The notes: a model not told the origin generated them from the sequence alone. Shown: positions 16,808 through 26,375, counted from the first letter of the stretch. The stretch is 64,000 nt of DNA from Caldifermentibacillus hisashii (GCF_027568575.1 NZ_JANUVP010000003.1), one strand, 5' to 3'. Made by a program: numbers and translations.

Positions 16808-16885
16808 AAATGAACTGTCCAAAAATCCTGTGTATCTGGTAATGCTCAAAGGGATGCGTTTGGACAGTTTTCTATTTTCAAGGAT

Positions 16886-17623
16886 TTATTGGTCTAACTG
16901 ATTATTAGACCGTATGTTTATTAAATTTCCAATTGCATCATGATATTGATCCCTGACATAATGGAATTCATTTGTGATTTCTTCTTTATGTCGAACCGTC
17001 CCCATATCATCATGAATCCGGTAGTTTGTTAGGGTCATTGGGAAATAATGAATGGGATATTGTAAAGCGACCCGAAGCCAATATTCATAGTCTTGTGCGT
17101 ATTTTAGTTGTTCATTAAAAAGTCCAACAGTTTCTACAACTTTTTTCGAAAACATCACCGTACAGCCATTAATTGGATTATAATTTTGCAATAATTTCAG
17201 GAGCTCTAAATCATTGTTGAAATGAAGACCGGCATTGTATTTAATAATTTCGCTGTTTTTATTCATTGTATTAAAATTTGTACAGCTAAGAAATGCATTT
17301 TTTCTTTGCATAAAGTTCAGTTGATGCCGGACTTTATCGGGATGAATTGTATCATCAGAACTTAACCACACGAAATAATCGCCCTTTGCCTGTTTAATTC
17401 CAAAATTCATTGCCGAAGCGACTCCGTTATTTTCTTTTTCCAAATACGTAATTCTTGATAGATAAGAGGATATGCGTTCTTTATACATGGTTGAGCCGTC
17501 ATCGATAACAATCACTTCTATATGAGGGTAGCTTTGAGCTAATGCACTCTGAACCGCTTGCCCAACATAGGGACAATTATAAAACGGAATCAATATACTG
17601 ACGGTCTCATTCCTTTCTACCAA
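16886..17623 (-). CDS. Glycosyltransferase family 2
   Basis: 245 residues of the GT-A fold. The N-terminal SILIPFYNC, then VIVIDDGST (nucleotide-binding DD) and the WLSSDDTIHPDK segment with the DxD-like metal site are typical of family 2 inverting transferases. A C-terminal DYEYWLRVA stretch is the usual acceptor-side motif. It should act at the cytoplasmic membrane face on an unknown sugar donor. It is divergent from a GT4-type gene, with about 145 bp between the starts, and forms part of a surface-polysaccharide type cluster. A related CDS could decorate teichoic acid or exopolysaccharide; the acceptor cannot be told. Confidence 0.9.
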   Translation of the reverse strand: MVERNETVSILIPFYNCPYVGQAVQSALAQSYPHIEVIVIDDGSTMYKERISSYLSRITYLEKENNGVASAMNFGIKQAKGDYFVWLSSDDTIHPDKVRHQLNFMQRKNAFLSCTNFNTMNKNSEIIKYNAGLHFNNDLELLKLLQNYNPINGCTVMFSKKVVETVGLFNEQLKYAQDYEYWLRVALQYPIHYFPMTLTNYRIHDDMGTVRHKEEITNEFHYVRDQYHDAIGNLINIRSNNQLDQ

Positions 17624-17769
17624 ATAATCACTCCCTTTCCGTTCATGTTTCTCATATTAAAATATTCCGGTAAAAGAATAAAGCGTGGGCTGACACAATC
17701 ATTACACCATTCGAGTTTTACGGCATATGGTGATATAAGGCATATTTGTAAAAAACAGGAGAGGATACA

Positions 17770-18843
17770 ATGAATATACTTTTCGTTTATTATGTGCCGA
17801 GTGGGGGTGTTGAAACATTAAATCGTCAAAGAAGCCTGGCACTGAAAAAGATTGGAATGAATTGTCATTTCCTTTACTATGAAAATAGACGGGATTTACT
17901 AAATGATCATGCGGCCCCTGTCTTCATTACAAATAATGATCAGGAAATAAAACAAATATTGGAGACAGGCAAATATCAAGCCATTGTCATTACGTCCGAC
18001 TTTCAAGCATTACCAAGATTTCAATCGCTCGGGTATCAAGGAAAAATGATTATCGAAGTACAAGGTTACGGCCCCAAACACGTCGCCCGGAAAGTGTTTC
18101 AAAGTGTCGTTCCGCTCGTAACCCGGTATGCTGATGGCTTGTTAAATCCGAAAACCCCACATATTGAACAGCTATTTCATGAATTATTTCCGACCGTACC
18201 GAAATTCCAATTTAATAATTGCTTTGATACGACGAAATTTTCTTACCAAAAGACAACCGGCCATCCCCATCCGATTGTCGCTTGGATCGGCCGGATTGAG
18301 GACAATAAAAATTGGCGGGAATTTCTTTTTATTGGTGCAAAGTTAATTGAGAAGGTTAATCCGAACATTCAATTATATATGTTCGAGGATCCTACGTTAA
18401 GTACACAAAGGGAACGACAAAAATTTGAAGCAACAATAAGCCGGTTGAATTTGCAAAATCATGTAACTTTGCATGCAAATGTTCCGAATGAAAATATGGC
18501 AGAATATTATTCTCGTATAGGGGACTCCGGCGGTTTTCTTTGTTCAACATCAAAAGTGGAAGGAGCCCCATACGCCATTCTTGAAGCTTTGAGTTGTAAA
18601 TGTCCAATCCTTACGACCGATTCTGATGGCGTAAGAAGTTCGATTATTCATAATGAGACAGGTAAATATTATACAATCGGCAATATTTCTGAAGCAGTTA
18701 CTCAAGCGATCGAATTAATGAACAATACTGAGATTCGTGAACATATCCGTTCAAAAGGTTATGAACATGTGAAAGTGAATTTTAGTCCTGAACTCTATGG
18801 AAAACATTTCCGGAATATGCTTCAAGCTATTGGTGTTAATTGA
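17770..18843 (+). CDS. Glycosyltransferase, GT4-like (GT-B fold)
   Basis: 357 residues. The N-terminus YVPSGGVETLNRQR resembles the GGxE loop of GT4 enzymes. The C-terminal domain has VAWIGRIEDNKNW (sugar-nucleotide site) and STSKVEGAPYAILEALSCKCPI, the conserved E-x7-E motif region in which the second Glu contacts the donor. It is a retaining transferase using a nucleotide sugar. An AGGAGAGGATACA site supports ATG 17770. It lies next to a GT2 gene and a sulfotransferase-like gene, so a capsule-, EPS- or teichoic-acid-like glycan is a reasonable target. Confidence 0.88.
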   Translation: MNILFVYYVPSGGVETLNRQRSLALKKIGMNCHFLYYENRRDLLNDHAAPVFITNNDQEIKQILETGKYQAIVITSDFQALPRFQSLGYQGKMIIEVQGYGPKHVARKVFQSVVPLVTRYADGLLNPKTPHIEQLFHELFPTVPKFQFNNCFDTTKFSYQKTTGHPHPIVAWIGRIEDNKNWREFLFIGAKLIEKVNPNIQLYMFEDPTLSTQRERQKFEATISRLNLQNHVTLHANVPNENMAEYYSRIGDSGGFLCSTSKVEGAPYAILEALSCKCPILTTDSDGVRSSIIHNETGKYYTIGNISEAVTQAIELMNNTEIREHIRSKGYEHVKVNFSPELYGKHFRNMLQAIGVN

Positions 18844-18887
18844 ATGATATTGAACAAGGATCTTGCAGGATCTCACCGGGTCCTATG

Positions 18888-19679
18888 TTACTTCTTTAAT
18901 TTTTTATAGCCATAAACTTCAAAATCGTTGGAAAACACGGTATTGACCAACTGAATGGCCTCTTTGTCATAAAAACTTTTATAAGTTGGAAATTTGCCTG
19001 TAGTAATAAAGGTGGATTCTGAAATTTCTTTATCGGCAAAGTTTCCTTTTAGCTTCATTGCTGGAGATAGGTGATGAGTTGATTTTGATAATTCAAGCAG
19101 ATTTGAGCTTTTCAGTTTATATTTGTCTTCGATTTGTTTTATTTGCTTCTGGAAAGTTTCAAGATATATATACTGATCAACAAATTCTTCTTCCCCAGGT
19201 TCATATTGTGGGGCGAAATGGCTGTCATAACCTTCAGCCTCTTGGATATAATGTAAAAATTGCTTGAATGTAATGCCTTTCGTACTGTTTTTATCATGAT
19301 AAAAAAATTCGCGGATTTTTTCCCATTCTTTTTCCCAATGTTGATTTCCTTTCGATGTGGCAAGGATTAAAAATTGGCTGACTGCTCTTTTATACGGGTT
19401 GCGAACAAGTTTCAATGTATCTTTTTTTTTCGTCAAAAGATGGTCTATTACATCCTGCATATAAGTCGGTTTCTGCTTATAGACTTCATTCTCATAAAAA
19501 TGTACCCAAGGATTGTAGTCAATAGCTTCCTCAAGCAGATCGACTTGAAAGAAAAACCATTTTAAGAAAGTAGTACATCCGCTTTTTTGACTCCAGAATA
19601 AAATAATTGGAAAATTAGGGTGAAAATGTGGCAAACGTTTTTTTACTACATTTTCCACTCTAACTTCTTTACTTTGCAC
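18888..19679 (-). CDS. Sulfotransferase-family protein (Sulfotransfer_2-like)
   Basis: 263 residues. The P-loop-like PAPS-binding segment ILFWSQKSGCTTFLKWFF is at residues 27-44, matching the 5'-phosphosulfate loop of carbohydrate sulfotransferases. The 3'-phosphate motif LKLVRNPYKRAVSQFL follows near residue 105, as expected. It should move sulfate from PAPS to a sugar hydroxyl. Such enzymes are uncommon in Bacillaceae. Neighbouring glycosyltransferases suggest a sulfated surface glycan. The start has an AAAAGGAAGT site. The nearby gene set does not include a PAPS-making kinase; a cysH-type APS reductase lies far away at the right edge. Confidence 0.78.
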   Translation of the reverse strand: MQSKEVRVENVVKKRLPHFHPNFPIILFWSQKSGCTTFLKWFFFQVDLLEEAIDYNPWVHFYENEVYKQKPTYMQDVIDHLLTKKKDTLKLVRNPYKRAVSQFLILATSKGNQHWEKEWEKIREFFYHDKNSTKGITFKQFLHYIQEAEGYDSHFAPQYEPGEEEFVDQYIYLETFQKQIKQIEDKYKLKSSNLLELSKSTHHLSPAMKLKGNFADKEISESTFITTGKFPTYKSFYDKEAIQLVNTVFSNDFEVYGYKKLKK

Positions 19680-20012
19680 TGTGTGTCACTTCCTTTTGAA
19701 AATTATTTTCAATATGCTTTCTATTTAATCTATGCTTAAGCTAGTATTTTGCAAGGGACGGGTACATAGAAAATCTGTAATTTGAAAGAAAGAAACTCCG
19801 ATGCCACTGAAAAACAATTCGAATAAGTCCACTTACACAATATATAGAAGGATAGGCCACAAAAATACATGTTAAGAAAGTAATCTTATTATTATTTAGC
19901 ACTTCTACGGTCTTGAAATTCCATGTTGGTCATACCGATTTCTTTTCCTCTTGAATATGATACTTTAAGGACAGCCAAAAGTTTATGGAAAAGTAATGAG
20001 GTGGAACGTAAT
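19680..20012. other. Intergenic region with a remnant repeat
   Basis: No gene. Bases 19795-19845 resemble the inverted right half of the element at 520-664 (GCCACTGAAAAA, ATTCGA, ACACAAT). The remainder is AT-rich and unremarkable; the promoters of the divergent flanking genes must lie here. Confidence 0.45.
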
Positions 20013-21239
20013 ATGAAAATTTTGCTTGCGACCTTCTGGGAAATTCCTCATACAGGAGGGGTATGGAAGTATATGCAACAATTGAAAGAAAGACTGGAAT
20101 CACTCGGTCATGAAGTTGATCTTTTCGGTTACGGGGATCAAGGGAATTTTGTTTATATCTATAATAAAAATCAAAAAGTAAATAAACGTTTTTTTCTAGG
20201 TGAAATTAAACAAGCTTTTCCGGCAATGGTGTTGGATTCTGTCATTCATTATTATGAAGAACGCATGTATTTTTATGAACTTGCGGCAAAAATACTTGGA
20301 ATCGGAAATTATGATTTAATCCATTGCCAAGATGTGTTCTCTGCCGTTATTTTCAATCGAATTCGTGCAAAACATACTGCATTGGTGGCCACACTGCACG
20401 GATGTGTTGCCCATGAAATTTTAGAAGCGTATTATCGTTCAAAGAATCCGGTTTCTTCCCACGGTGACAGTTATTTTGGAAATCTAGAATTTAATGGCGC
20501 AACGGCCGGTGAAATAACGATTATCGCCAATAACTGGATGAAAAATATTTTAGTTGAAGAATATAATGTCCCCGTTTCACAACTTAAAATTCATCACTAT
20601 GGCTATGATATCGAGACTTTTTTGGAGCAAATGAATCATCCATCACCAATCCAAAAACCAGTCACACAAAAGGTAATCATCTATACCGGAAGACTTTCTG
20701 AGATGAAAGGAGTCCATCATTTGATTGGTGCATTAGCTCGACTGAAAAAGAAGAGACATGATTGGGTTTGTTGGATCGTCGGGGATGGTCCGCAAGATCA
20801 AGTGTTACAAAAACAAGTAGCGTTACTTGGGCTGGACAATGAGGTGTCTTTTTTCGGAAAAAGAAAGGATATACCATATCTATTATCACTCGCCGATATC
20901 CTCGTTCTCCCGACATTAATCGATAATCAGCCATTATCTGTTATCGAAGCACAACTTGCCGGGAAAGCGGTAATTGCCAGCAATGTCGGTGGTGTGCCGG
21001 AAATGATTGAACATGGGATGACCGGTGTCTTAACGCCACCCGGTGATGAGGAAATGCTTGCTGTCCATATCGAATATTTACTGGAACATGAGCAGTATCT
21101 TGCTAATTTAGGTAAAAGGGCAAAAGATTGGGCACTGACACATTGGTCATTAAATCAAGCGATTGAAAAAATAGTAAATATTTATGAACAGGCAATTTTT
21201 TTACGAAAAACCAAGATTGACGAAGTGAACAAAAATTAA
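20013..21239 (+). CDS. Glycosyltransferase family 4
   Basis: 408 residues of GT-B type. The N-terminal glycine loop is PHTGGVWKYMQQL. The donor half has IIYTGRLSEMKGVHHLI, then PTLIDNQPLSVIEAQLAGKAVIAS with the E-x7-E motif, and GVPEMIEHGMTG. It should be a retaining transferase at the cytosolic membrane face. ATG 20013 follows a GAGGTGG site; an in-frame extension from 19923 has none. It is the third glycosyltransferase of the cluster, and a DUF1796 protein and an epimerase follow on the same strand. Confidence 0.9.
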   Translation: MKILLATFWEIPHTGGVWKYMQQLKERLESLGHEVDLFGYGDQGNFVYIYNKNQKVNKRFFLGEIKQAFPAMVLDSVIHYYEERMYFYELAAKILGIGNYDLIHCQDVFSAVIFNRIRAKHTALVATLHGCVAHEILEAYYRSKNPVSSHGDSYFGNLEFNGATAGEITIIANNWMKNILVEEYNVPVSQLKIHHYGYDIETFLEQMNHPSPIQKPVTQKVIIYTGRLSEMKGVHHLIGALARLKKKRHDWVCWIVGDGPQDQVLQKQVALLGLDNEVSFFGKRKDIPYLLSLADILVLPTLIDNQPLSVIEAQLAGKAVIASNVGGVPEMIEHGMTGVLTPPGDEEMLAVHIEYLLEHEQYLANLGKRAKDWALTHWSLNQAIEKIVNIYEQAIFLRKTKIDEVNKN

Positions 21240-21376
21240 AGGCTATTTTGGTCAAATGCTATATACGAAAAATCAGAGCGAACATAATATAAATTTAAAA
21301 GATGTGAGGTGGGTAAAAAAACAAGAAATTTATTTGATAAGTAAAATGTTGAACGAATCGGACGCATGGGACAGTT

Positions 21377-21453
21377 CATACTCCACCTATCTTCTTTGTA
21401 TATTCGAAAACCTTGAGGTGGAGGTCTTTATTCTGCCCGAGGTTGGATAAAGG
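21377..21453 (+). repeat. Dispersed GGATAAA-type repeat, copy B (partial)
   Basis: CTCCACCTATCTTCTTTGTA, TTCGAAAACCTTGAGGTGGA and CTGCCCGAGGTTGGATAAAG reproduce the 3' half of the dispersed repeat. The copy supplies the start region of the next gene (AAAGGAGAATG ribosome site). Confidence 0.65.
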
Positions 21454-21466
21454 AGAATGACAAGTT

Positions 21467-22096
21467 TTGCATAAATTAAAGGGTACGTATGATTCCATTT
21501 TCAGTTTAGGGCATCTTTGTTTAGCTGCCATGCAATTGCGGAAGTTTCAGTTACGTCCGTTTTCGGGTGTGCTGGATTGGGTTGGTTCCCCACAATTATC
21601 AAAAGTCAATTTGCTGATTAAAAACCGTTTTTCCGATTTTTTGAATATCAATCATTTAAAACCCGATCGCTATCTCTCGCCTACAGATTTATATGTTCAT
21701 GACTTTGTTTATGATATTGGCTTTAACCATGATTTTAAAACCGATAAAAACACATTAACTCATTTAGGCGGGTATGCGGAAGTAAAAGCAAAATATGACA
21801 GAAGAATTAATCGGTTTCTTGAAAAAATGAATACGAGTAAACGAATTTTATTCATCCGAACTGAAGCAAATGAAGCAAAATTTGAAGATGTAAAAGAATT
21901 GGAGACGATTTTGTCCAATATGGTAGCCGGAGATTTTCACATTCTATTAGTCCACCATAAAAACATAAGTCATATGATTGAAAAACCGTATCCGCTTTCC
22001 TCAGTAACTCTTGTTGAACTGCCAAATAAAGAAATTTGGGATGAAAATGATCCATATTGGGCAAAAATTTTCCAAGGTGTTTCCTTAATGAAATAA
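21467..22096 (+). CDS. DUF1796 family protein (putative cysteine peptidase fold)
   Basis: 209 residues. The N-terminal block has SLGHLCLAAMQLRKF and then LRPFSGVLDWV, the pattern of DUF1796 proteins, described as papain-like peptidase relatives; the candidate Cys is in GHLCLA. Biochemical function is unknown for the family. It starts with TTG at 21467, with an AAAGGAGA site about 12 bp upstream. Members often occur beside glycosyltransferases and sulfotransferases in Firmicute surface-polysaccharide loci, as here. It may act in glycan or glycoprotein assembly, but that is inference. Confidence 0.72.
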   Translation: MHKLKGTYDSIFSLGHLCLAAMQLRKFQLRPFSGVLDWVGSPQLSKVNLLIKNRFSDFLNINHLKPDRYLSPTDLYVHDFVYDIGFNHDFKTDKNTLTHLGGYAEVKAKYDRRINRFLEKMNTSKRILFIRTEANEAKFEDVKELETILSNMVAGDFHILLVHHKNISHMIEKPYPLSSVTLVELPNKEIWDENDPYWAKIFQGVSLMK

Positions 22097-22097
22097 C

Positions 22098-22267
22098 TCA
22101 TTGGACTTCCCCGTTAAGGTGAGATAAAGTGAGACTTCCAGCAGTGGGGGTTTCTTCACCCCATTGATGGTTAGGAGAACCAATCGGGCATTTATCTTCG
22201 CCCTTTACATCTTTGATTTTCTTTTAGTCACAGGAGGAAGATTTAGTGACCGTTCGTGCGGGATAAA
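22098..22267 (+). repeat. Dispersed GGATAAA-type repeat, copy C
   Basis: It contains CGTTAAGGTGAGATAAAGTG, then a hairpin CAGTGGGG/CCCCATTG, AACCAATCGGGCATTTATCT, GAGGAAGATTTAGTGACCGT and TTCGTGCGGGATAAA. This is the longest copy in the glycan cluster and lies between the DUF1796 gene and the epimerase gene. Confidence 0.7.
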
Positions 22268-22289
22268 TACGTTGGAGAGGAGCCATAGA

Positions 22290-23201
22290 ATGAAAGTTCT
22301 AGTTACGGGTGGAGCAGGTTTTATCGGATCACATCTCGTTGATCAACTCGTTAAGTTAGAATATGACGTACATGTAATCGATAATTTTTCTACGGGAAAA
22401 CGGGATTTTTTATCGCCACTTGCACATTTGTATAAATTTGATATACGCGGAAACGAAACGAGACAATGGATTCAAGAAGAAAAACCGGATGTGATTTTTC
22501 ATTTAGCCGCACAAGCCGATGTTTCAAAATCGATGAATGAACCTAGAGTGGATGCCGATACGAATATTAACGGGACAATCAATATTTTAGAAGCTTGTCG
22601 TAATCACGATATAAAAAAACTTATATTTTCTTCCACTTCAGCGGTATATGGAAACATTGTGAGAGATCGAATAAGTGAAAAGGACTTGGCTGAACCCGTT
22701 TCTTTTTATGGATTATCGAAACGTACAGCAGAAACATATATTCAATTGATTTCGTCTCTGTACGATATTCCTTTTACGATTCTCCGTTATGGTAATGTGT
22801 ATGGACCACGGCAAACCGTGAAAGGAGAAGGAGGTGTCATTGCTGTATTCCTTGATCAATTAAAGAAGCAAAAACCATTAAATATTCATGGTGATGGAGA
22901 ACAAACAAGAGATTTCATTTTTGTTAAGGACATTGTTCAAGCGAATCTGGCCGCCATTGAACGGGGAAATCGGGATATTTTTAATATAAGCACAGCTCAA
23001 AGTACATCCGTCAACCAAATTGTAAACATACTCAGGCAATTACACAAGCAACCGGTGTCGGTTCGCTATTCCGCAGCGAGAAAAGGAGATATTCAAGATA
23101 GTTGTCTGGATAATCAAAAAGCAAAAAAATGGCTTAAATGGAAACCAAAAATAGATATTCATAGCGGATTAGCGGAAACATATCAATACGTTTTTAGCTA
23201 A
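22290..23201 (+). CDS. NAD-dependent nucleotide-sugar epimerase/dehydratase (extended SDR)
   Basis: 303 residues. GGAGFIGSH (7-15) binds NAD. The catalytic residues are in FSSTSAVYG and FYGLSKRTAE (Y-x3-K). The YGNVYGPRQ and RDFIFVKDIV motifs are of UDP-glucose 4-epimerase type (GalE/WbpP branch). It would supply a galactose- or uronic-type nucleotide sugar to the nearby glycosyltransferases. ATG 22290 is preceded by GGAGAGGAG; the longer frame has no site. The exact sugar cannot be fixed from sequence. Confidence 0.88.
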   Translation: MKVLVTGGAGFIGSHLVDQLVKLEYDVHVIDNFSTGKRDFLSPLAHLYKFDIRGNETRQWIQEEKPDVIFHLAAQADVSKSMNEPRVDADTNINGTINILEACRNHDIKKLIFSSTSAVYGNIVRDRISEKDLAEPVSFYGLSKRTAETYIQLISSLYDIPFTILRYGNVYGPRQTVKGEGGVIAVFLDQLKKQKPLNIHGDGEQTRDFIFVKDIVQANLAAIERGNRDIFNISTAQSTSVNQIVNILRQLHKQPVSVRYSAARKGDIQDSCLDNQKAKKWLKWKPKIDIHSGLAETYQYVFS

Positions 23202-23332
23202 TGATTTGGGGACCGTTTTATTGTAATCCCCCTTGAAAAAAACGATTGCAACGTTTTGATTTCAACATTTCAATAAAAAACTTGGGCGTCAAAATGTTTA
23301 GGCTACTAGTGACGTGATATTAAATTTTTTTG

Positions 23333-23362
23333 GCTGCGGTATATCGGATCGCAGCTTTTTCT
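23333..23362 (+). terminator. Terminator after the epimerase gene
   Basis: Stem GCTGCG / CGCAGC with an 11-nt loop, followed by TTTTTC. Confidence 0.7.
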
Positions 23363-23472
23363 TGTGCCCTTATACGTAAGTTCAAAATTTCCATCTGCGT
23401 CGAATTCGTACCTTTACTGAAAATTTATACTTACCGTATAAAATAAATTTTCAAAATCCACTTAAAAAATAG

Positions 23473-23501
23473 TTGACAGGTCGGAATAGTATGATTAAAA
23501 T
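23473..23501 (+). promoter_or_regulatory. Promoter of the TauE/SafE-like gene
   Basis: TTGACA (23473-23478) and TAAAAT (23496-23501) are separated by 17 bp. This sits about 118 bp upstream of the start codon. Confidence 0.65.
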
Positions 23502-23618
23502 ATAACTCAATAAAATACCCTATAACATTTTTTTATACGCTGAATATAATACATAGAAAATTTTAAAGCCGTAAGTAGCTAAATAGGTATTGTGGGGCAA
23601 ATGAAGGAGGAAACAAGG

Positions 23619-24521
23619 ATGAGCAAATTAATTGTGTTTGCAATTGTCGGCTTTTTCGCACAACTGATTGACGGAGCGTTAGGAATGGCTTATGGTGTCA
23701 CTTCGACAACTTTGTTATTGGCCTTTAGTGTGAATCCTGCGGCGGCATCCGCATCTGTGCATTTAGCTGAATTGGTGACGACTGCCGCATCGGGCGCTTC
23801 TCATATTAAATTTGGCAATGTCGATAAAAAGATGGTTTTTCGCCTGATTATCCCGGGAGCAATTGGAGCTTTTTTAGGTGCAACATTTTTAAGTAATTTA
23901 CCCGGTGATGTCATTAAGCCATATGTTTCATTATTTTTATTACTATTAGGCGTATATATTCTAATTCGTTTTCTATTTATCTATAAAAAAATGGAAGAAC
24001 AGAAAAATGTTCAGTTGTCCTATAAGCAATCCATCCCTCTAGGTTTTATCGGCGGATTTTTTGATGCAACCGGCGGCGGTGGCTGGGGACCAATCACAAC
24101 ACCAGTCTTACTTTCTAAAAAAGGAATGAGTGCGAGAAAAGCTGTCGGTACGGTGGATACAAGTGAATTTGTCATTGCTTTATCCGCTTCATTAGGTTTT
24201 TTCCTATCTCTTGGTTCAGAACTGATTGAATGGGTGTGGGTGATTGCGCTAATGATCGGAGGCGTTTTGGCGGCACCATTGGCTGCTTGGCTTGTGCGCG
24301 TTGTCCCTACACAAATAATGGGTACTTTAGTGGGCGGATTTATTGTTTTAACAAATGCGAGAACGATCTTTTCCACTTGGATATCCGATGATTCGATTTA
24401 TCCGGTTTTATACGGATTGATTATCGTAACTTGGATTGCAGCGGTTGGATATGCCATATATAAATATAACCTGGACAGAAAAGCTTCCGAAGCAGATTTA
24501 CCTTTGGATGTCGAGGCGTAA
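23619..24521 (+). CDS. TauE/SafE-family sulfite/organosulfur exporter-like permease
   Basis: 300 residues with about eight membrane segments in two repeats. The family signatures are AQLIDGALGMAYGVTSTTLL in the first half and GFFDATGGGGWGPITTPVL in the second. Members export sulfite, sulfoacetate or related anions or take up small sulfur compounds; the substrate here is unknown. ATG 23619 follows AAGGAGG. A LysR-type regulator lies 233 bp downstream on the same strand and might control it. No sulfite reductase gene is adjacent, although cysH lies at the far end of the window. Confidence 0.88.
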   Translation: MSKLIVFAIVGFFAQLIDGALGMAYGVTSTTLLLAFSVNPAAASASVHLAELVTTAASGASHIKFGNVDKKMVFRLIIPGAIGAFLGATFLSNLPGDVIKPYVSLFLLLLGVYILIRFLFIYKKMEEQKNVQLSYKQSIPLGFIGGFFDATGGGGWGPITTPVLLSKKGMSARKAVGTVDTSEFVIALSASLGFFLSLGSELIEWVWVIALMIGGVLAAPLAAWLVRVVPTQIMGTLVGGFIVLTNARTIFSTWISDDSIYPVLYGLIIVTWIAAVGYAIYKYNLDRKASEADLPLDVEA

Positions 24522-24754
24522 TGGAACAACCTATTCAATTACCTTATCCGCGACAAAGGGATCACCCGCAATTCTCTAAATTAGTTAATCAAATTCTAAA
24601 TAGAATTTTGGGAAAAAGAGAAAATGCTGTATATAATGCAGAACGTACAGTTAACTTATGAAAAATATAAAAGAAAATTAACGTTATCCTAATAATGATT
24701 GCCCGGTTCTGCTATAATTTAAGTAGAAGATAGGCGAGAGGTAGGGCGAATTTT

Positions 24755-25642
24755 GTGAATATCGACAGTTTACGGTTGTTTTGTTTGGTAGTTGAGGAGG
24801 GAAGTATTAGTCAAGCGGCACGGTTGAGTGGCTTATCTCAGCCGGCCGTAACAAAACAAATGCATCAATTGGAAAATACGTATGGAACGCTTTTGTTTGA
24901 TCGGACTGACGGGAAACTAAAATTAACTAGTGCCGGGAAAACCCTGTATCCGTACGCAAAAGAAATTGTAAAAGACTACAACCGTTCAAAAGAAACCATC
25001 CAGCAACTCATCGGGAATGACGATAGGAAACTTCATGTTGGTGCATCATTAACGATTGGGGAATATTTTTTACCTAAAATTCTCGGAGTTTTCAAACGAA
25101 ATCATCCATCCGTAAGATTATTGCTGGAAATCGGAAATACACCGAATATTCTCGAGAAACTTTCTAATGATGTTATTGATATTGCTTTTGTTGAAGGGGT
25201 AGTTGAAAACAAACATTTTACAGTGGAAAAATTTGCGGACGATGAACTGATCTTAGTTTGTCCAACCGGCCACCCATGGACGAAAAGACAATATATTGAT
25301 ATTGAAGAATTAGCGAAGGAACATATGATCTGGCGTGAATCAACTTCCGGAACAAGATTAATCGTGGAACAAGCATTGAAAGAATTTGGAGTACTGAATA
25401 AAATTCAAAGTTATATGGAGCTCGGCAGTACCCAAGCGATTAAAAGTGCGGTTGAAGCAGGATTAGGAATTAGCATCTTACCGAGAATTACAGTGGAAAA
25501 AGAACTGCAACATGATGAACTTGCAGAAGTTAAAATAAAAGACATTCATATTCACAGAAATTTATGGATGGTACAAAAACCGCAGCGCTTTTTAAGGAAA
25601 AACGTAGATACATTAATACACTTTTTTTCCAACATACTATAA
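24755..25642 (+). CDS. LysR-family transcriptional regulator
   Basis: 295 residues. The N-terminal helix-turn-helix is FCLVVEEGSISQAARLSGLS, then QPAVTKQMHQLE. Residues 90-290 are a LysR substrate-binding domain (ASLTIGEYFLPKIL, DIAFVEG, VEAGLGISILP). It resembles the CysL/YwfK group that responds to sulfur status in Bacillus, which would suit a TauE-like neighbour, but this rests on similarity from memory. It starts with GTG 24755, preceded by a GAGAGGTAGGG site. It is followed 25 bp later by an acetyltransferase gene, probably cotranscribed. Confidence 0.88.
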   Translation: MNIDSLRLFCLVVEEGSISQAARLSGLSQPAVTKQMHQLENTYGTLLFDRTDGKLKLTSAGKTLYPYAKEIVKDYNRSKETIQQLIGNDDRKLHVGASLTIGEYFLPKILGVFKRNHPSVRLLLEIGNTPNILEKLSNDVIDIAFVEGVVENKHFTVEKFADDELILVCPTGHPWTKRQYIDIEELAKEHMIWRESTSGTRLIVEQALKEFGVLNKIQSYMELGSTQAIKSAVEAGLGISILPRITVEKELQHDELAEVKIKDIHIHRNLWMVQKPQRFLRKNVDTLIHFFSNIL

Positions 25643-25667
25643 AACTTAGTGAAAGGAGAGGAAATGC

Positions 25668-26363
25668 ATGGCAGAAATTACCACAGGAATTCTTCAAAAT
25701 GGTGAGCCGTTTATTGTCAGAACATTGACGGTGGATGATTTAGATACGATGAGTCAATTACAATCAAAAGTAATTGACCATTTACCTTCTCCGGAGTTTT
25801 TAGAACATACAAGTAAAGAACAATTCATCGACATTTTCCAAAAAGAGGGAATCATGCTTGGTGTATTTGTCCAAGACCGTCTTGTCGCCTTTCGAATCTT
25901 TTCTTCACCGGATTCGCTTGAAGAAAAGATTGCCCTAGAGGTGGGAATCTTGAAAGAAGAATTGCCAATCACGCTCTTTTCGGTAGTTACTAATGTTGAT
26001 CCGGATTATCGCGGGTCGGGATTACAAAAGTTATTAGGGGAAAAAATAATGGAAACAATTGATCGAAACCGTTTCCGTTATGTTTTATCTACGGTTGCTC
26101 CATTCAATATTCCAAGTTTAAAAGATAAATTTTTTCTCGGTTTTTCCATCGTAGATTTAAAAGAGCAATATAACGGAAAACTGCGCTATACATTTTTTAA
26201 AGATTTTCAAAAGGAATCGGTTGAATTTGAACTTGTGGATTTTTCCGTCAATATGTCCGATTACGGAAGACAGAAGGAGTTATTCCAGCTCGGATATTTC
26301 GGTACGGGAATTTTTTACCAAAATGACGAATGGATGGTACAGTTTGGAGTGAAAAAGAAATAA
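25668..26363 (+). CDS. GNAT-family acetyltransferase
   Basis: 231 residues. A GNAT core lies at residues 20-160, with the acetyl-CoA loop VDPDYRGSGLQKLLG (R-x-x-G-x-G/A-type: YRGSGLQ). The N- and C-terminal parts are longer than a minimal GNAT. The substrate is unknown; similar Bacillus proteins act on small amines or remain uncharacterised. Its GGAGAGGAAATGC ribosome site and 25-bp spacing to lysR indicate one transcript. The transcript meets the convergent germination operon, with a terminator hairpin between. Confidence 0.82.
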   Translation: MAEITTGILQNGEPFIVRTLTVDDLDTMSQLQSKVIDHLPSPEFLEHTSKEQFIDIFQKEGIMLGVFVQDRLVAFRIFSSPDSLEEKIALEVGILKEELPITLFSVVTNVDPDYRGSGLQKLLGEKIMETIDRNRFRYVLSTVAPFNIPSLKDKFFLGFSIVDLKEQYNGKLRYTFFKDFQKESVEFELVDFSVNMSDYGRQKELFQLGYFGTGIFYQNDEWMVQFGVKKK

Positions 26364-26375
26364 TTTTTTGATGCA

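Larger units (their letters stand above)
23202..23618 (+). other. 417-bp intergenic region with terminator and promoter
   Basis: It holds the epimerase terminator (23333-23362) and a promoter (23473-23501) for the TauE-like gene, leaving a leader of about 110 nt. No further gene or named element was recognised. Confidence 0.5.

Noticed and set aside
21256..21450. 64-codon ORF between the GT4 and DUF1796 genes
   Set aside because: It has no ribosome site and its second half is translated repeat copy B, so it is treated as chance.
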